From NCBI RefSeq assembly GCF_000019725.1, contig NC_010505.1, positions 4,616,001 through 4,680,000 of the forward strand: a DNA stretch of 64,000 nucleotides, given 5' to 3'. Both the position numbers and the translations under genes were made by a program. The DNA is from Methylobacterium radiotolerans JCM 2831. Lineage in GTDB: Bacteria > Pseudomonadota > Alphaproteobacteria > Rhizobiales > Beijerinckiaceae. Position 1 is the first letter of the stretch, and each line of letters begins with the position of its first letter. This document shows, piece after piece, positions 1 to 8,339 of the stretch. The notes under the pieces were generated by a model that had not been told where the DNA came from, did no database searches, and was given only the letters and a program-made list of their open reading frames with translations.

Positions 1-1030
1 CGGTCTCGCCGTCGGCCACCGCCTCGCGGCCCGCGCAGGCGTCGCTGACGATCACCGGCGCGCCGCAGGCCAGCGCCTCGTAGACGGTGAGCGGCTGGCC
101 CTCGTACCAGACGCTCGGGAAGACCAGCGCCCGGGCCCGCCGCATCAGCGCCTGCACGGCCGCGGCGTCGCGCCAGCCGAGCATCGCCGCCTCGGGATAG
201 CGCGCGGCGAGCTCGGCCCGCTCGGGGCCGTCGCCCACGAAGGCCGCCCGCACCCCCGCCCGCCGGGCCGCCTCGGCGAAGATCGGCGCGCCCTTCTCGG
301 TGGAGATCCGCCCGACGAACAGGAAGTCGCCCGGCGGGCCGTCGTGGACCGGCGCCCGCGCCACCGCGATGGGGTTGTCGACCCGGTGGAAGGCGGTGCC
401 GCCGGGCAGGAGCGGCCGCACGACGCTCTCCTGCAGGTCGCTGATCGTGACGACGTGGGCGAACAGCTCCGGCAGCCGGGCCACGTGGGCGAGGCCGGCG
501 TGGCGGACCATCCGGGCCACCTTGCGCGGGTAGCTGCGCGCGTCGCAATTCGCCACGATGCAGGCGGGCGACATCGGGGTGCGGTGGCAGATCCGCTGCG
601 CCGGGTAGGCGTAGAAGCCGCCGGTCGGGCAGACGAGGAAGAACTCGTGCATCGTGTAGAGGCAGGGCAGCCCGGAGGCCCGGAGCGCCACGCCGATCGA
701 CGGCGACAGCGCCTTGGCGAAGGCGTGGACGTGGACCAGCGTGTCGCGGGGATCGCAGGCGGCGAGTTCCGCCGCCAGGGCGCGGCAGGCCGGCCCGTTC
801 CAGATCGCCTGGGCCGCGAAGGCGAGCTTGCTGCGCGCCGTGGTCACGTCGTCCTGATCCAGGCAGACCACCCGCACGCCGGCCGGCTCCAGCCGCGGAT
901 CGACCGGGCCGACCGCGGCGAACAGGCTGACGCGGATCCCCCGGGCGGCGAGGCCCAGGGCGGATTCGATGGCGACCTTGGCCTGGCCGCCGTTGATCGC
1001 GGCGTGGTCTGCGACGAGGACGACGTGCAC
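1..1030 (-). CDS. GT4 family glycosyltransferase (3-prime end beyond window)
   Basis: Reading from a GTG at 1030 the frame stays open to the window edge (about 343 codons). The N-terminus MHVVLVADHAAINGGQAKVA has the GG-x-x-KVA nucleotide-sugar glycosyltransferase look, and the C-terminal half carries VGRISTEKGAPIF and WYEGQPLTVYEALACGAPV, the donor-binding E-x7-E region of GT4 enzymes. It would move a sugar from a nucleotide donor to a cell-surface glycan in the cytoplasm; donor and acceptor cannot be read from the sequence. It is divergent from, and clearly related to, the glycosyltransferase starting at 1154, with 123 bp between the two starts. The true C-terminus lies outside the window. 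Confidence 0.85.
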   Translation of the reverse strand, partial: MHVVLVADHAAINGGQAKVAIESALGLAARGIRVSLFAAVGPVDPRLEPAGVRVVCLDQDDVTTARSKLAFAAQAIWNGPACRALAAELAACDPRDTLVHVHAFAKALSPSIGVALRASGLPCLYTMHEFFLVCPTGGFYAYPAQRICHRTPMSPACIVANCDARSYPRKVARMVRHAGLAHVARLPELFAHVVTISDLQESVVRPLLPGGTAFHRVDNPIAVARAPVHDGPPGDFLFVGRISTEKGAPIFAEAARRAGVRAAFVGDGPERAELAARYPEAAMLGWRDAAAVQALMRRARALVFPSVWYEGQPLTVYEALACGAPVIVSDACAGREAVADGET

Positions 1031-1153
1031 GTCAGGACTTCCGCCGCTGCGAACCGGGACCGACACCTGTATCCGGCCGCGGTTGATCGCTCGTAAACCG
1101 GTCTGCTCCATCCTCCCGGCGCGCGCGACCGATCGATCCCCGGGAGGGTCACC

Positions 1154-2416
1154 ATGCACGTCGTGATCCTGGCCGAGTTCGCGGCCGCCAGCGGCGGCGC
1201 CGAGAAGGTGGCGCTGGAATCGGCCCGCGGCCTCGCCGAGGCCGGCCTCGCCGTCACCTACATCCAGGCGATCCCCGGTCCCGTCGACCCGCTCCTCGAC
1301 CACGCCGGCATTCGCCGGATCGAGCTCGGCCTGCCCGACATCTGGTCGCTCGGCGCCGCGCGGGCCGCCGCTGCCGGGATCTGGCACGCGGCCGCCGCCC
1401 GCCGCCTCGCCGCGGCCCTCGCCGGCCTCGCCGCGCCGCCGGACTGCGTCCACCTGCATCAGTGGACCCGGACCCTGTCGCCGGCGATCTTCCCGGTCCT
1501 GTCGGGGACCGGGGTGCCGCTGGTCGTCACGCTGCACGACTACGCCCTGGCCTGCCCGAACGGCGTCTACTACCGCTTCGACCGGGCCGAGCCCTGCGGG
1601 CTCGCGCCCCTGTCGGCCGCGTGCCTCGCGGCGCCGTGCGACCCGCGCAGCCGGGTGCACAAGGCCGTGCGCGTCGCCCGCGCCGCGACGCTGCGGCGGG
1701 CCGTCGGCCGGGCGGGCCGGCACCGCCCGCTCCACGTCGTCCATGTCTGCGACGCCAGCCGGCAGCGGCTGGGCGCCCTCCTCGGCGGCTACGCCCTGAC
1801 GCATCACCGGGTCGACAATCCGGTCCGGCTTCCCGAAGGCCCGACGGCCGAGCCCGCCCGCGGCGACGCGATCGCCTACGTGGGTCGCCTCACCCGCGAG
1901 AAGGGCGCCGACCTCGTGGCCGACGCCGCCCGGGCCGCCGGGCTCCCGTCCCTGTTCATCGGCGCCGGGCCCCTGGAGGCGGAGCTGCGCGCCCGGGACG
2001 GCGTGGAGGTGATCGGATGGCAGCGGCCCGAAGCGGTCTGGGCGACGCTCCGGGCCCGCGCCCGGGCGCTCGCCGCGCCGTCCCGCTGGTACGAGACCGG
2101 GCCGCTCACCGTCTACGAGGCGCTGGCGGCCGGCATCCCGGTCGTGGCCTCCGACCGCTCCGGCGCCGCCGAGAAGGTCCGGCACGGCCGGACCGGATTC
2201 GTGGTCGCGCCGGAGATCGTGCCCCTCGCCGAGGCGTTCACGGCGCTCCGCGACCACGCCGTGGCGGACGCGCTCGGAGCCGCGGCGGCCCGGCTCGCCC
2301 GAGCGGCGCCGATGGACCTGGGCGCGCACACGGCGGCGCTCCGCGGGCTCTACGCCCGTCTGATCGAATCGGCGGCTGGTGCGATGCAGCATCCTGCGGC
2401 GCTGGCCCTGGAGTAA
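1154..2416 (+). CDS. GT4 family glycosyltransferase
   Basis: A 420-residue GT4-type enzyme. The N-terminal Rossmann domain starts MHVVILAEFAAASGGAEKVA; the C-terminal donor-binding domain has VGRLTREKGADLV and, near residues 311-326, WYETGPLTVYEALAAG, holding the family E-x7-E motif. The ATG at 1154 is preceded by GGGAGG at 1141-1146, which fixes the start. Its paralogue on the other strand begins 123 bp away, so the two share one divergent promoter region and probably one glycan pathway (exopolysaccharide or lipopolysaccharide decoration, inferred). The sugar specificity cannot be told. Confidence 0.9.
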   Translation: MHVVILAEFAAASGGAEKVALESARGLAEAGLAVTYIQAIPGPVDPLLDHAGIRRIELGLPDIWSLGAARAAAAGIWHAAAARRLAAALAGLAAPPDCVHLHQWTRTLSPAIFPVLSGTGVPLVVTLHDYALACPNGVYYRFDRAEPCGLAPLSAACLAAPCDPRSRVHKAVRVARAATLRRAVGRAGRHRPLHVVHVCDASRQRLGALLGGYALTHHRVDNPVRLPEGPTAEPARGDAIAYVGRLTREKGADLVADAARAAGLPSLFIGAGPLEAELRARDGVEVIGWQRPEAVWATLRARARALAAPSRWYETGPLTVYEALAAGIPVVASDRSGAAEKVRHGRTGFVVAPEIVPLAEAFTALRDHAVADALGAAAARLARAAPMDLGAHTAALRGLYARLIESAAGAMQHPAALALE

Positions 2417-2755
2417 CGGTCCTGGCGCGTGCGGGATATTTGGCATACCAGAAGAATTCACGATCCGTTCGCACCGCCCTGGACAGCGAGATAGTTTTTT
2501 GCGAAGCGGGTCGCCGCCGTGATCAGCAATCTTAGCTGACTGTGTAAATGGCACAGCTTGGTCGCAACCTGCTGTCGGACCGAGCCCACGATCGGACGAC
2601 TTCGTGAGATCATCGAATCAGCATTTTATCGGGCTTCCGGTCCCGCGGGCGCGCCCCAAACCTGCACTTGACTTCTTGTTGCAGTGCAACATATAGAGGT
2701 GCGTCAACGCGGACGCATGCGGCGTCCCGCTCCAAGGATGATGCTGGAGACATCG
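2417..2755. other. Intergenic region upstream of the phasin gene
   Basis: 339 bp between the glycosyltransferase stop and the phasin start. It is less GC-rich than its surroundings. Apart from the promoter and dyad at 2668-2697 I see no gene, RNA or clear terminator; the T-run at 2493-2498 has no stem before it. Confidence 0.6.
2668..2697 (+). promoter_or_regulatory. Phasin promoter with embedded PhaR-like operator
   Basis: TTGACT (2668-2673) and TATAGA (2692-2697) stand 18 bp apart as a sigma-70-like promoter. Between them lies the perfect dyad GTTGCAGTGCAAC (2678-2690). It contains TTGC-N3-GCAA, similar to the TGC-N3-GCA-type sites reported for the PHA repressor PhaR in Rhodobacter and Paracoccus. 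A repressor bound there would cover the promoter spacer. The operator role is inferred from position and resemblance. Confidence 0.55.
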
Positions 2756-3112
2756 ATGCAGACCCCGAACTTCGAGATCCCGACCGAGATGCGCGACTTC
2801 GCGGAGAAGAGCGTCGATCAGGCCCGGACCGCCGTCGGCACCATGATGGCGAACGCCGTGAAGGCCGCCGAGCAGGTCCAGGCCTCGGGCCAGACTTTCC
2901 AGTCGACCCTCAGCGCCGCGGTCGCGAAGGGGTTCGATCACGCCCAGACCAACGCCAACGCGACCTTCGACTTCGCCCAGAAGCTGGTGCGCACGAAGGA
3001 CCTCCGCGAGGCGTTCGAGCTCCAGTCCGAGTTCGTCCGCAGCCAGTTCGCCGCTCTCCAGGCCCAGGCGAAGGATTACGGCGCCCTCGCGCAGAACGCC
3101 GCCGCCCGCTGA
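2756..3112 (+). CDS. Phasin family protein (PHA granule-associated)
   Basis: A 118-residue protein with the phasin pattern: N-terminal MQTPNFEIPTEMRDFAEKSV, then long amphipathic helices with AFELQSEFVRSQFAALQAQAK near the C-terminus, typical of Phasin_2 proteins. Phasins coat polyhydroxyalkanoate granules and control their number and access. The ATG at 2756 is chosen because CTGGAG lies 5-10 bp upstream and the protein then starts as family members do; an upstream in-frame ATG at 2684 falls inside the promoter dyad and is rejected. A PHA depolymerase is encoded at 12101. Confidence 0.88.
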   Translation: MQTPNFEIPTEMRDFAEKSVDQARTAVGTMMANAVKAAEQVQASGQTFQSTLSAAVAKGFDHAQTNANATFDFAQKLVRTKDLREAFELQSEFVRSQFAALQAQAKDYGALAQNAAAR

Positions 3113-3120
3113 GGCCGGCC

Positions 3121-3141
3121 GCCCCGATCCGCGATCGGGGC
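3121..3141. terminator. Hairpin after the phasin gene
   Basis: GCCCCGATC / GATCGGGGC, a perfect 9-bp stem with a 3-nt loop, begins 9 bp after the phasin stop. No T-run follows, so it may act as a terminator only with Rho or as an mRNA 3-prime stabiliser. Confidence 0.45.
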
Positions 3142-3305
3142 TCGAGGATCGGGATCCGGGGGGCCGCCCGAGGGCCGCCGGATCCCCCGCTCTGACGCCC
3201 GGGCGTCACGGGCCCGGCGCCGACACCGCCGGCGAGCCGGCCGCGCACGACCTCCGGCCGCCGGTCCGTCGGGACGGGCTGACGCCGACAGGAGGAGATC
3301 GCGCG

Positions 3306-3869
3306 ATGGGAAAGCCGCGTCGACCGAGGAGCCGTCCCGCCGGGACGCCCCAGCCGTTGCAGGACGCGTCGGCCGCCCCCGAGATCCAGGCCGCCGACGC
3401 CCCGGTCGCGGCGGATCAGCCCGACCCGGCGACCGACCGGCCCGTCGAGGCCGCCGCGCCGCCGGCCGAGGTGACGCCCGAGGTGACGCCTGACGCGGGG
3501 TCCGACATCGCGGGCGAGACTGCGCCCGACGGCACGGTGGGAGCCTCGTCCGACCCGGTGACCGAGGCCGCGATCGACGTCGCCCTCCCGCCGGTGACCG
3601 CCGCGGGTCCGGGCCGCGCCGCGGCCGCGAACCGCATCGTCTTCACCCCCGACCGCCTCGACGTCGCCGAGATCGGCTCGATCATCGCCCGCTACGTGCG
3701 CGGCGAGGGCGAGGCGGCCGTCGCGCATCTGCGAGCGCTCTCGGGCGCCCGCTCGCCGGCCGACCTCATCCGCCTGCAGGTCGGCGAGGTCCAGCGGGCC
3801 GCCGACGCGTCCCTGACCTGCTGGGTCACGGTGGTCGGGCAGGCGAGCCGGGTCGTCGCGTACCGCTGA
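3306..3869 (+). CDS. Phasin-like protein with long Ala/Pro/Glu-rich N-terminus
   Basis: 187 residues. About residues 1-105 are low-complexity (basic start, then rich in Ala, Pro, Asp, Glu, with a near-duplicate PAEVTPEVTP). The last 80 residues form a helical domain: IIARYVRGEGEAAVAHLRAL, SPADLIRLQVGEVQRAADAS and a Trp-containing end, which is the layout of the Phasin_2 domain (the aa-L-x-x-LQ-x-E segment). AGGAGA precedes the ATG. It follows the phasin gene by 193 bp and probably also binds PHA granules; this is inferred from the domain pattern and the neighbour. The disordered N-terminus is unusual for a phasin. Confidence 0.65.
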   Translation: MGKPRRPRSRPAGTPQPLQDASAAPEIQAADAPVAADQPDPATDRPVEAAAPPAEVTPEVTPDAGSDIAGETAPDGTVGASSDPVTEAAIDVALPPVTAAGPGRAAAANRIVFTPDRLDVAEIGSIIARYVRGEGEAAVAHLRALSGARSPADLIRLQVGEVQRAADASLTCWVTVVGQASRVVAYR

Positions 3870-4005
3870 GGCGCCGCGCGCGGGAGGCCCGGACTTGTCG
3901 CATCCCGGCCACAAGGCCGGCCGGATCGAACCGGCGACGGCAACCCCCCGTTAACCAAGTCGGTCCCATGCCTTAACGGAGGGCACGGGAGACGACACCG
4001 GACCG

Positions 4006-5265
4006 ATGCCGAACTGCGCGCGCCTGATCCGTTCCGCATGGCTCCGCCTCGCCGTCGCGCTCCTGCCGGCGCTGGCGGGGGCGCCGGTCGCCGCGCAGAC
4101 CGGCGAGAAGCCGGCCGTCGCCATCGGGGCCGACCTCGCGAGCCAGGCCGGCACCACGCGCCTCACCCTGACGCTGTCCCGGGCCGTGGAGGCCCGCGGC
4201 TTCGTGATGGAGCGGCCCGACCGGGCGGTGATCGACCTGCCCGAGGTCAATTTCCAGCTCGATTCTGGGACCGGCAGCCGCCGCGACGGCCTCGTGCAGA
4301 GCTTCCGCTACGGCCTGTTCGCGCCCGGGCGGTCCCGCATCGTGATCGACCTCACCGCGCCCGCCACCGTCGGGAAGATCGAGACCGCGACGCGGCCGCG
4401 CGACGGCGCGGTTCTGCTCACGATCCCGCTGCAGCGCGCCGACCGCGACGCGTTCCGCAAGGCCGCCGCTACCGCCGATCCCGCCCCCGCCCAGGCCCGC
4501 GCCGCGCCGCCGGAGCCCGCCGACCAGCGGCCGCTGATCATGGTCGATGCCGGCCACGGCGGCACCGATCCCGGCGCCATCGCGGTGGGCGGCGTGTTCG
4601 AGAAGGACATCGTGTTCGGCTTCGCCCAGGCCCTCGCGGCGAAGCTGGAGGCGGGCGGCCGCTACCGGGTCCGGATGACCCGCGACCGCGACGTGTTCGT
4701 GCCCCTGGCCGAGCGGGTGCGCCTCGCCCGCGACGCCAGGGCCGACCTGTTCGTGTCGATCCACGCGGACTCGATCTCGGCGGCGCCCCAGGTGAGCGGC
4801 GCCACGATCTACACCAATTCCGAGAAGGCCACGGACGCCGAATCCGCCAAGCTCGCCGAGCGCGAGAACCGGGCCGATTCCGCCGCGGGCGTCGACGCCG
4901 CCGAGGCGCCGCCGGACATCGCCGACATCCTGCAGGAGCTGACCCTGCGCGAGACGCGGGGCTTCTCGTCGGGCTTCGCCCGCACGCTGATGGGCCAGCT
5001 CGCCCCCGTGATGAAGATGAGCGCCAAGCCCCACCGGGAGGCGCGCTTCGTGGTGCTGCGCTCCCCCGACGTGCCGAGCGTGCTCGTGGAACTCGGCTAC
5101 CTCTCCAGCAAGCGCGACCTGGAGATGCTGCAATCGCCGGAGTGGCGGGCCGACGTCACCGGCTCCATGGCCAAGGCGATCGACCAGTTCTTCACCAACC
5201 GCGCCACGCTCGGCCGGCCGGCCCCGACGCGCCGCGCGGCCGCCGCCGCCCCAGTTTCACCATAG
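4006..5265 (+). CDS. Periplasmic N-acetylmuramoyl-L-alanine amidase (AMIN + Amidase_3)
   Basis: 419 residues. An N-terminal signal peptide (hydrophobic LAVALLPALAGAPVAA, cleavage near residue 31) is followed by an AMIN domain (about 35-140) and a zinc amidase domain (about 178-400). Zinc and catalytic residues are visible: His in DAGHGG (about 184), Glu in FEKD (about 199), His in SIHAD (about 253) and Glu in VELGYLSS (about 361). The enzyme cuts the bond between MurNAc and the stem peptide and is used for daughter-cell separation and envelope remodelling. It lies 170 bp upstream of the PBP1A gene on the same strand, so the pair probably acts together on peptidoglycan. Confidence 0.93.
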   Translation: MPNCARLIRSAWLRLAVALLPALAGAPVAAQTGEKPAVAIGADLASQAGTTRLTLTLSRAVEARGFVMERPDRAVIDLPEVNFQLDSGTGSRRDGLVQSFRYGLFAPGRSRIVIDLTAPATVGKIETATRPRDGAVLLTIPLQRADRDAFRKAAATADPAPAQARAAPPEPADQRPLIMVDAGHGGTDPGAIAVGGVFEKDIVFGFAQALAAKLEAGGRYRVRMTRDRDVFVPLAERVRLARDARADLFVSIHADSISAAPQVSGATIYTNSEKATDAESAKLAERENRADSAAGVDAAEAPPDIADILQELTLRETRGFSSGFARTLMGQLAPVMKMSAKPHREARFVVLRSPDVPSVLVELGYLSSKRDLEMLQSPEWRADVTGSMAKAIDQFFTNRATLGRPAPTRRAAAAAPVSP

Positions 5266-5435
5266 ATAGAGTGTCGATACGGGACGTCCGACGCCCCGTC
5301 GCACGGCCGCCGAAACCGGCATTCCGAGGGGGTCTCACGGGACCGTCCGGGGGCCGGCCGCGCAGCGCGCGGGGTGCACGCGCCGGATGAGCCGATTCCG
5401 GCATTCGGCCGGGCCAGCGACGAGCGGAACACCGG

Positions 5436-7868
5436 ATGCGTCTGATCCTCCGTTTCTTTGGGATCCTGTTCAGCGCCGCCGCGGTGCTGTTCATGGTCGG
5501 CGCGGCGGTGGGCGGCTACTTCTACTGGAAGTACAGCCAGGACCTGCCCGACCACGCCGCCCTCGCGAATTACGAGCCGCCGGTGATGACCCGCGTCCAC
5601 GCGGCGGACGGCTCCCTGCTGGCCGAGTACGCCCGCGAGCGCCGGCTGTACCTACCGATCCAGGCGATGCCGAAGATCGTCGTGGCGGCCTTCCTGTCGG
5701 CCGAGGACAAGAACTTCTACAAGCACGGCGGCATCGACCCCGAGGGGATCGTGCGCGCCTTCCTGACCAACGCCAAGTCGGGCAAGCGGCAGGGCGCCTC
5801 GACCATCACCCAGCAGGTCGCCAAGAACTTCCTGCTCTCCTCCGAGCAGACCTACGACCGCAAGATCAAGGAGGCGCTGCTGGCGCTCCGGATCGAGGCG
5901 GCCTACTCGAAGGACAAGATCCTCGAGCTCTACCTCAACGAGATCTTCCTCGGCACGATCGTGCCCGGCCGCAACCTGCACGGCGTCGCGGCCGCCGCGC
6001 TCGACTATTTCGGCAAGTCGGTCCACGAGCTGACCATCAACGAGGCGGCCTACCTCGCCGCCCTGCCGAAGGGGCCGAACAACTACCACCCCTACCGCAA
6101 GACCCAGGCGGCCCTCGACCGCCGCAACGAGATCATCCGCCTGATGGCGGAGAACGGCTACATCACCCGGGAGGAGGCGGATTCCGCCAAGAAGATGCCG
6201 CTCGGCGTCAACCCGCGCGTCGCCTTCCCGAACGCCGCCAACGCCAACTACTTCACCGAGGAGGTCCGCCGCGAGATCTCCGAGCGCTACGGCGAGAAGA
6301 AGCTCTACGAGGGCGGCCTCTCGGTGCGCACGACCCTCGACCCGAAGATGCAGGCCTGGGCCCGCAAGGCGCTGGTCGACGGCCTCGTGCGCTACGACCA
6401 GGCCCATGGCTGGCGCGGTCCGGTCACCAAGGTCGACCTGACCGGGCGCGACTGGGGCATGGCGGCGGCCGAGGTTCCGGCGCTCGGCGACGTCGCGCCC
6501 TGGCGGCTCGCCGTGGTGCTGGGCAACGGCGGCGGCGGCGTGCAGATCGGCCTGCAGCCCCGGCGCGAGGCCTCGGGCCAGGTCGGCAAGGACCGCGAGA
6601 CCGGCGTGATCACCCCCGAGGGCATGCGCTGGGCCGGCCGCGCCAATCTCCAGCCCGGCGACATGGTCTACGTCGAGGCGATGGACGGCGGCCGCGGCCA
6701 GTTCCGCCTGCGTCAGAAGCCCGAGGTCTCCGGCGCCATCGTGGCCATGGACCCGAATACGGGCCGCGTGCACGCGATGGTCGGCGGCTTCTCGTACGAC
6801 GAGTCCGAGTTCAACCGCGCCACCCAGGCGATGCGCCAGCCCGGCTCCTCGTTCAAGCCGATCGTCTACTCGGCGGCGCTGGACAACGGCTACACGCCCG
6901 CCTCGATCATCCAGGACACCCCGATCACCATCGAGGCCGGTCCCGGCCAGGAGGCCTGGACGCCCTCGAACTACGACGGCAAGTCGGGCGGCCCGCACAC
7001 CCTGCGCTACGGCATCGAGCACTCGAAGAACCTGATGACGGTCCGGCTCGCCAAGGATGTCGGCATGCCGCTCATCGCCGAGTACGCACGCCGCTTCGGC
7101 GTCTACGACGACATGCTGCCGGTGCTGCCCATGTCGCTCGGCGCGGGTGAGACCACGGTGATGCGCATGGTCACCGCCTACTCGATGCTCGCCAACGGCG
7201 GCCGGCGCATCCGGCCGACCCTGATCGACCGGATCCAGGACCGCATCGGCGAGACGATCTACCGGCACGACAACCGCAAGTGCATCGGCTGCGACGCCGA
7301 GAAATGGTCGGGCCAGGACGAGCCGAAGCTGGTGGACGATTCCGAGCAGGTGCTCGACCCGCTGACCGCCTACCAGATGGTCTCGATCATGGAGGGGGTG
7401 GTCCAGCGCGGCACCGCCACGATCCTGAAGCAGATCGGCAAGCCGCTGGCCGGCAAGACCGGCACGACGAACGACGCCAAGGACGCGTGGTTCGTGGGCT
7501 TCTCGCCGGATCTGGCGGTCGGCATCTATATCGGCTTCGACAAGCCGCGGTCGCTGGGCGACCGCGCCACCGGCGGCGGCTTGGCCGCGCCGATCGCCCT
7601 GGAGTTCCTGAAGACGGCCCTCAAGGACAAGCCGCCGACGCCGTTCCGCGTGCCGCCGGGGATCAAGCTGATCCGCATCAACCTCGCGAGCGGCACCCGC
7701 GCCGGTTCGGGGGAGGGCGCCGGGACGATCCTGGAGGCGTTCAAGCCCGGCACCGCGCCGCCGGATTCCTACTCGGCGCCGTCCTCCTCGGGCGGCGGCC
7801 AGGCGGCCGCCCCCGCGGCGGTCGCGCCCGATCCCGACCGGGCCGCGCAGGCCGGCGGGCTGTACTGA
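5436..7868 (+). CDS. mrcA: Penicillin-binding protein 1A (glycosyltransferase/transpeptidase)
   Basis: 810 residues, normal length for PBP1A. One N-terminal membrane anchor (about 9-32) precedes a GT51 domain with SAEDKNFYKHGG (catalytic Glu about 89), GASTITQQVAKNFLL and LELYLNEIFLG, then an OB-like insert (about 320-430) and a transpeptidase domain with QPGSSFKP (nucleophile Ser about 471), the SKN of EHSKNL and KTGTT (about 673). It polymerises and crosslinks peptidoglycan in the periplasm. The C-terminal 50 residues are Pro/Ala/Ser-rich. The partner amidase gene lies directly upstream. Confidence 0.96.
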   Translation: MRLILRFFGILFSAAAVLFMVGAAVGGYFYWKYSQDLPDHAALANYEPPVMTRVHAADGSLLAEYARERRLYLPIQAMPKIVVAAFLSAEDKNFYKHGGIDPEGIVRAFLTNAKSGKRQGASTITQQVAKNFLLSSEQTYDRKIKEALLALRIEAAYSKDKILELYLNEIFLGTIVPGRNLHGVAAAALDYFGKSVHELTINEAAYLAALPKGPNNYHPYRKTQAALDRRNEIIRLMAENGYITREEADSAKKMPLGVNPRVAFPNAANANYFTEEVRREISERYGEKKLYEGGLSVRTTLDPKMQAWARKALVDGLVRYDQAHGWRGPVTKVDLTGRDWGMAAAEVPALGDVAPWRLAVVLGNGGGGVQIGLQPRREASGQVGKDRETGVITPEGMRWAGRANLQPGDMVYVEAMDGGRGQFRLRQKPEVSGAIVAMDPNTGRVHAMVGGFSYDESEFNRATQAMRQPGSSFKPIVYSAALDNGYTPASIIQDTPITIEAGPGQEAWTPSNYDGKSGGPHTLRYGIEHSKNLMTVRLAKDVGMPLIAEYARRFGVYDDMLPVLPMSLGAGETTVMRMVTAYSMLANGGRRIRPTLIDRIQDRIGETIYRHDNRKCIGCDAEKWSGQDEPKLVDDSEQVLDPLTAYQMVSIMEGVVQRGTATILKQIGKPLAGKTGTTNDAKDAWFVGFSPDLAVGIYIGFDKPRSLGDRATGGGLAAPIALEFLKTALKDKPPTPFRVPPGIKLIRINLASGTRAGSGEGAGTILEAFKPGTAPPDSYSAPSSSGGGQAAAPAAVAPDPDRAAQAGGLY

Positions 7869-8182
7869 GGCGGCTCGCCCCGCCCAGCCCGCACTCAGCC
7901 GAGGTCGCACTCAGCCCAGGTCGGGTCCGCCCGGCCTGGGCTCTCGCGTTGTGGATCCGGAGCGGACGCGCGTCTCACGCGGGGACGGCCGCGAGGGCGG
8001 CGTCCCAGATCCGGGGCAACGGCGCGCTCGACACGTCATCGCCGGGCAACGCCCCGCGATCGGCAACCGGCGCCGTCCGGGACCGCGCAGGGGGCCCCGA
8101 AGGGGTCAGGCGGCGCGGCTGCCCGGCCCGTGCGGGCCGCTTCCGCGCGGCCCGGCCAGCCGGCGCGGCGGCGAGCGCACAG

Positions 8183-8281
8183 AAAAAAGCCGCCCCGGAC
8201 GGAGCGGCTCGAGGAGTCATCAGGGAGGCATCAAAACAGAGCGGACGGATATGTCCAACTCGACATCCAGATCACTGGATG
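8183..8281 (-). ncRNA. Candidate small RNA with CCTCCCT motif and intrinsic terminator
   Basis: Read on the minus strand: hairpin CATCCAG-TGAT-CTGGATG (8281-8264), a single-stranded-looking stretch containing GATGCCTCCCTGATGACT (8230-8213), then a terminator stem (8209-8188; AGCCGC / GCGGCT extended by three inner pairs, loop GTCC) followed by six T. The layout (hairpin, CCTCCCT, terminator containing GCCGCTCC) matches the loci at 35779-35867 and 48444-48533. CCTCCCT is complementary to a Shine-Dalgarno sequence, so pairing with ribosome binding sites is an obvious hypothesis. It may instead be processed from the purSQ 3-prime UTR. Not a coding region that I can support. Confidence 0.5.
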
Positions 8282-8285
8282 CCTG

Positions 8286-8317
8286 TTTATGCCTCGAAAA
8301 CCTTAATGCGGAGTTAA
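8286..8317 (-). promoter_or_regulatory. CtrA-type box (TTAA-N7-TTAA) with -10 element
   Basis: TTAA (8303-8306), 7 bp, TTAA (8314-8317) is the full CtrA consensus. On the minus strand CATAAA (8291-8286) follows at the right distance for a -10 whose -35 is covered by the box, the arrangement of CtrA-activated promoters. Start of transcription would fall near 8281, at the first hairpin of the candidate small RNA. The same bases also form CCTTAA / TTAAGG, so a hairpin is the alternative reading. Confidence 0.45.
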
Positions 8318-8339
8318 GGCAGGTTCTCGCCCGGCGATC

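Larger units (their letters stand above)
7869..8339. other. Intergenic region between mrcA and purQ (convergent)
   Basis: 471 bp between two converging genes. The part next to mrcA (7869-8182) shows nothing I can name. The part next to purQ holds a CtrA-type box and a candidate small RNA on the minus strand, listed separately. Confidence 0.6.

Noticed and set aside
2684..2755. Upstream start (ATG 2684) for the phasin
   Set aside because: It lies in the promoter dyad and -10 region; the ATG at 2756 has a ribosome binding site and the family N-terminus.
3952..3976. Two TTAA motifs as a CtrA site upstream of the amidase
   Set aside because: They are separated by 18 bp, not 7.
5425..5453. GGAAC...CGTT before mrcA as an EcfG promoter
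   Set aside because: Spacing is 20 bp, outside the 16-17 bp of the consensus, and the second element lies inside the coding region.
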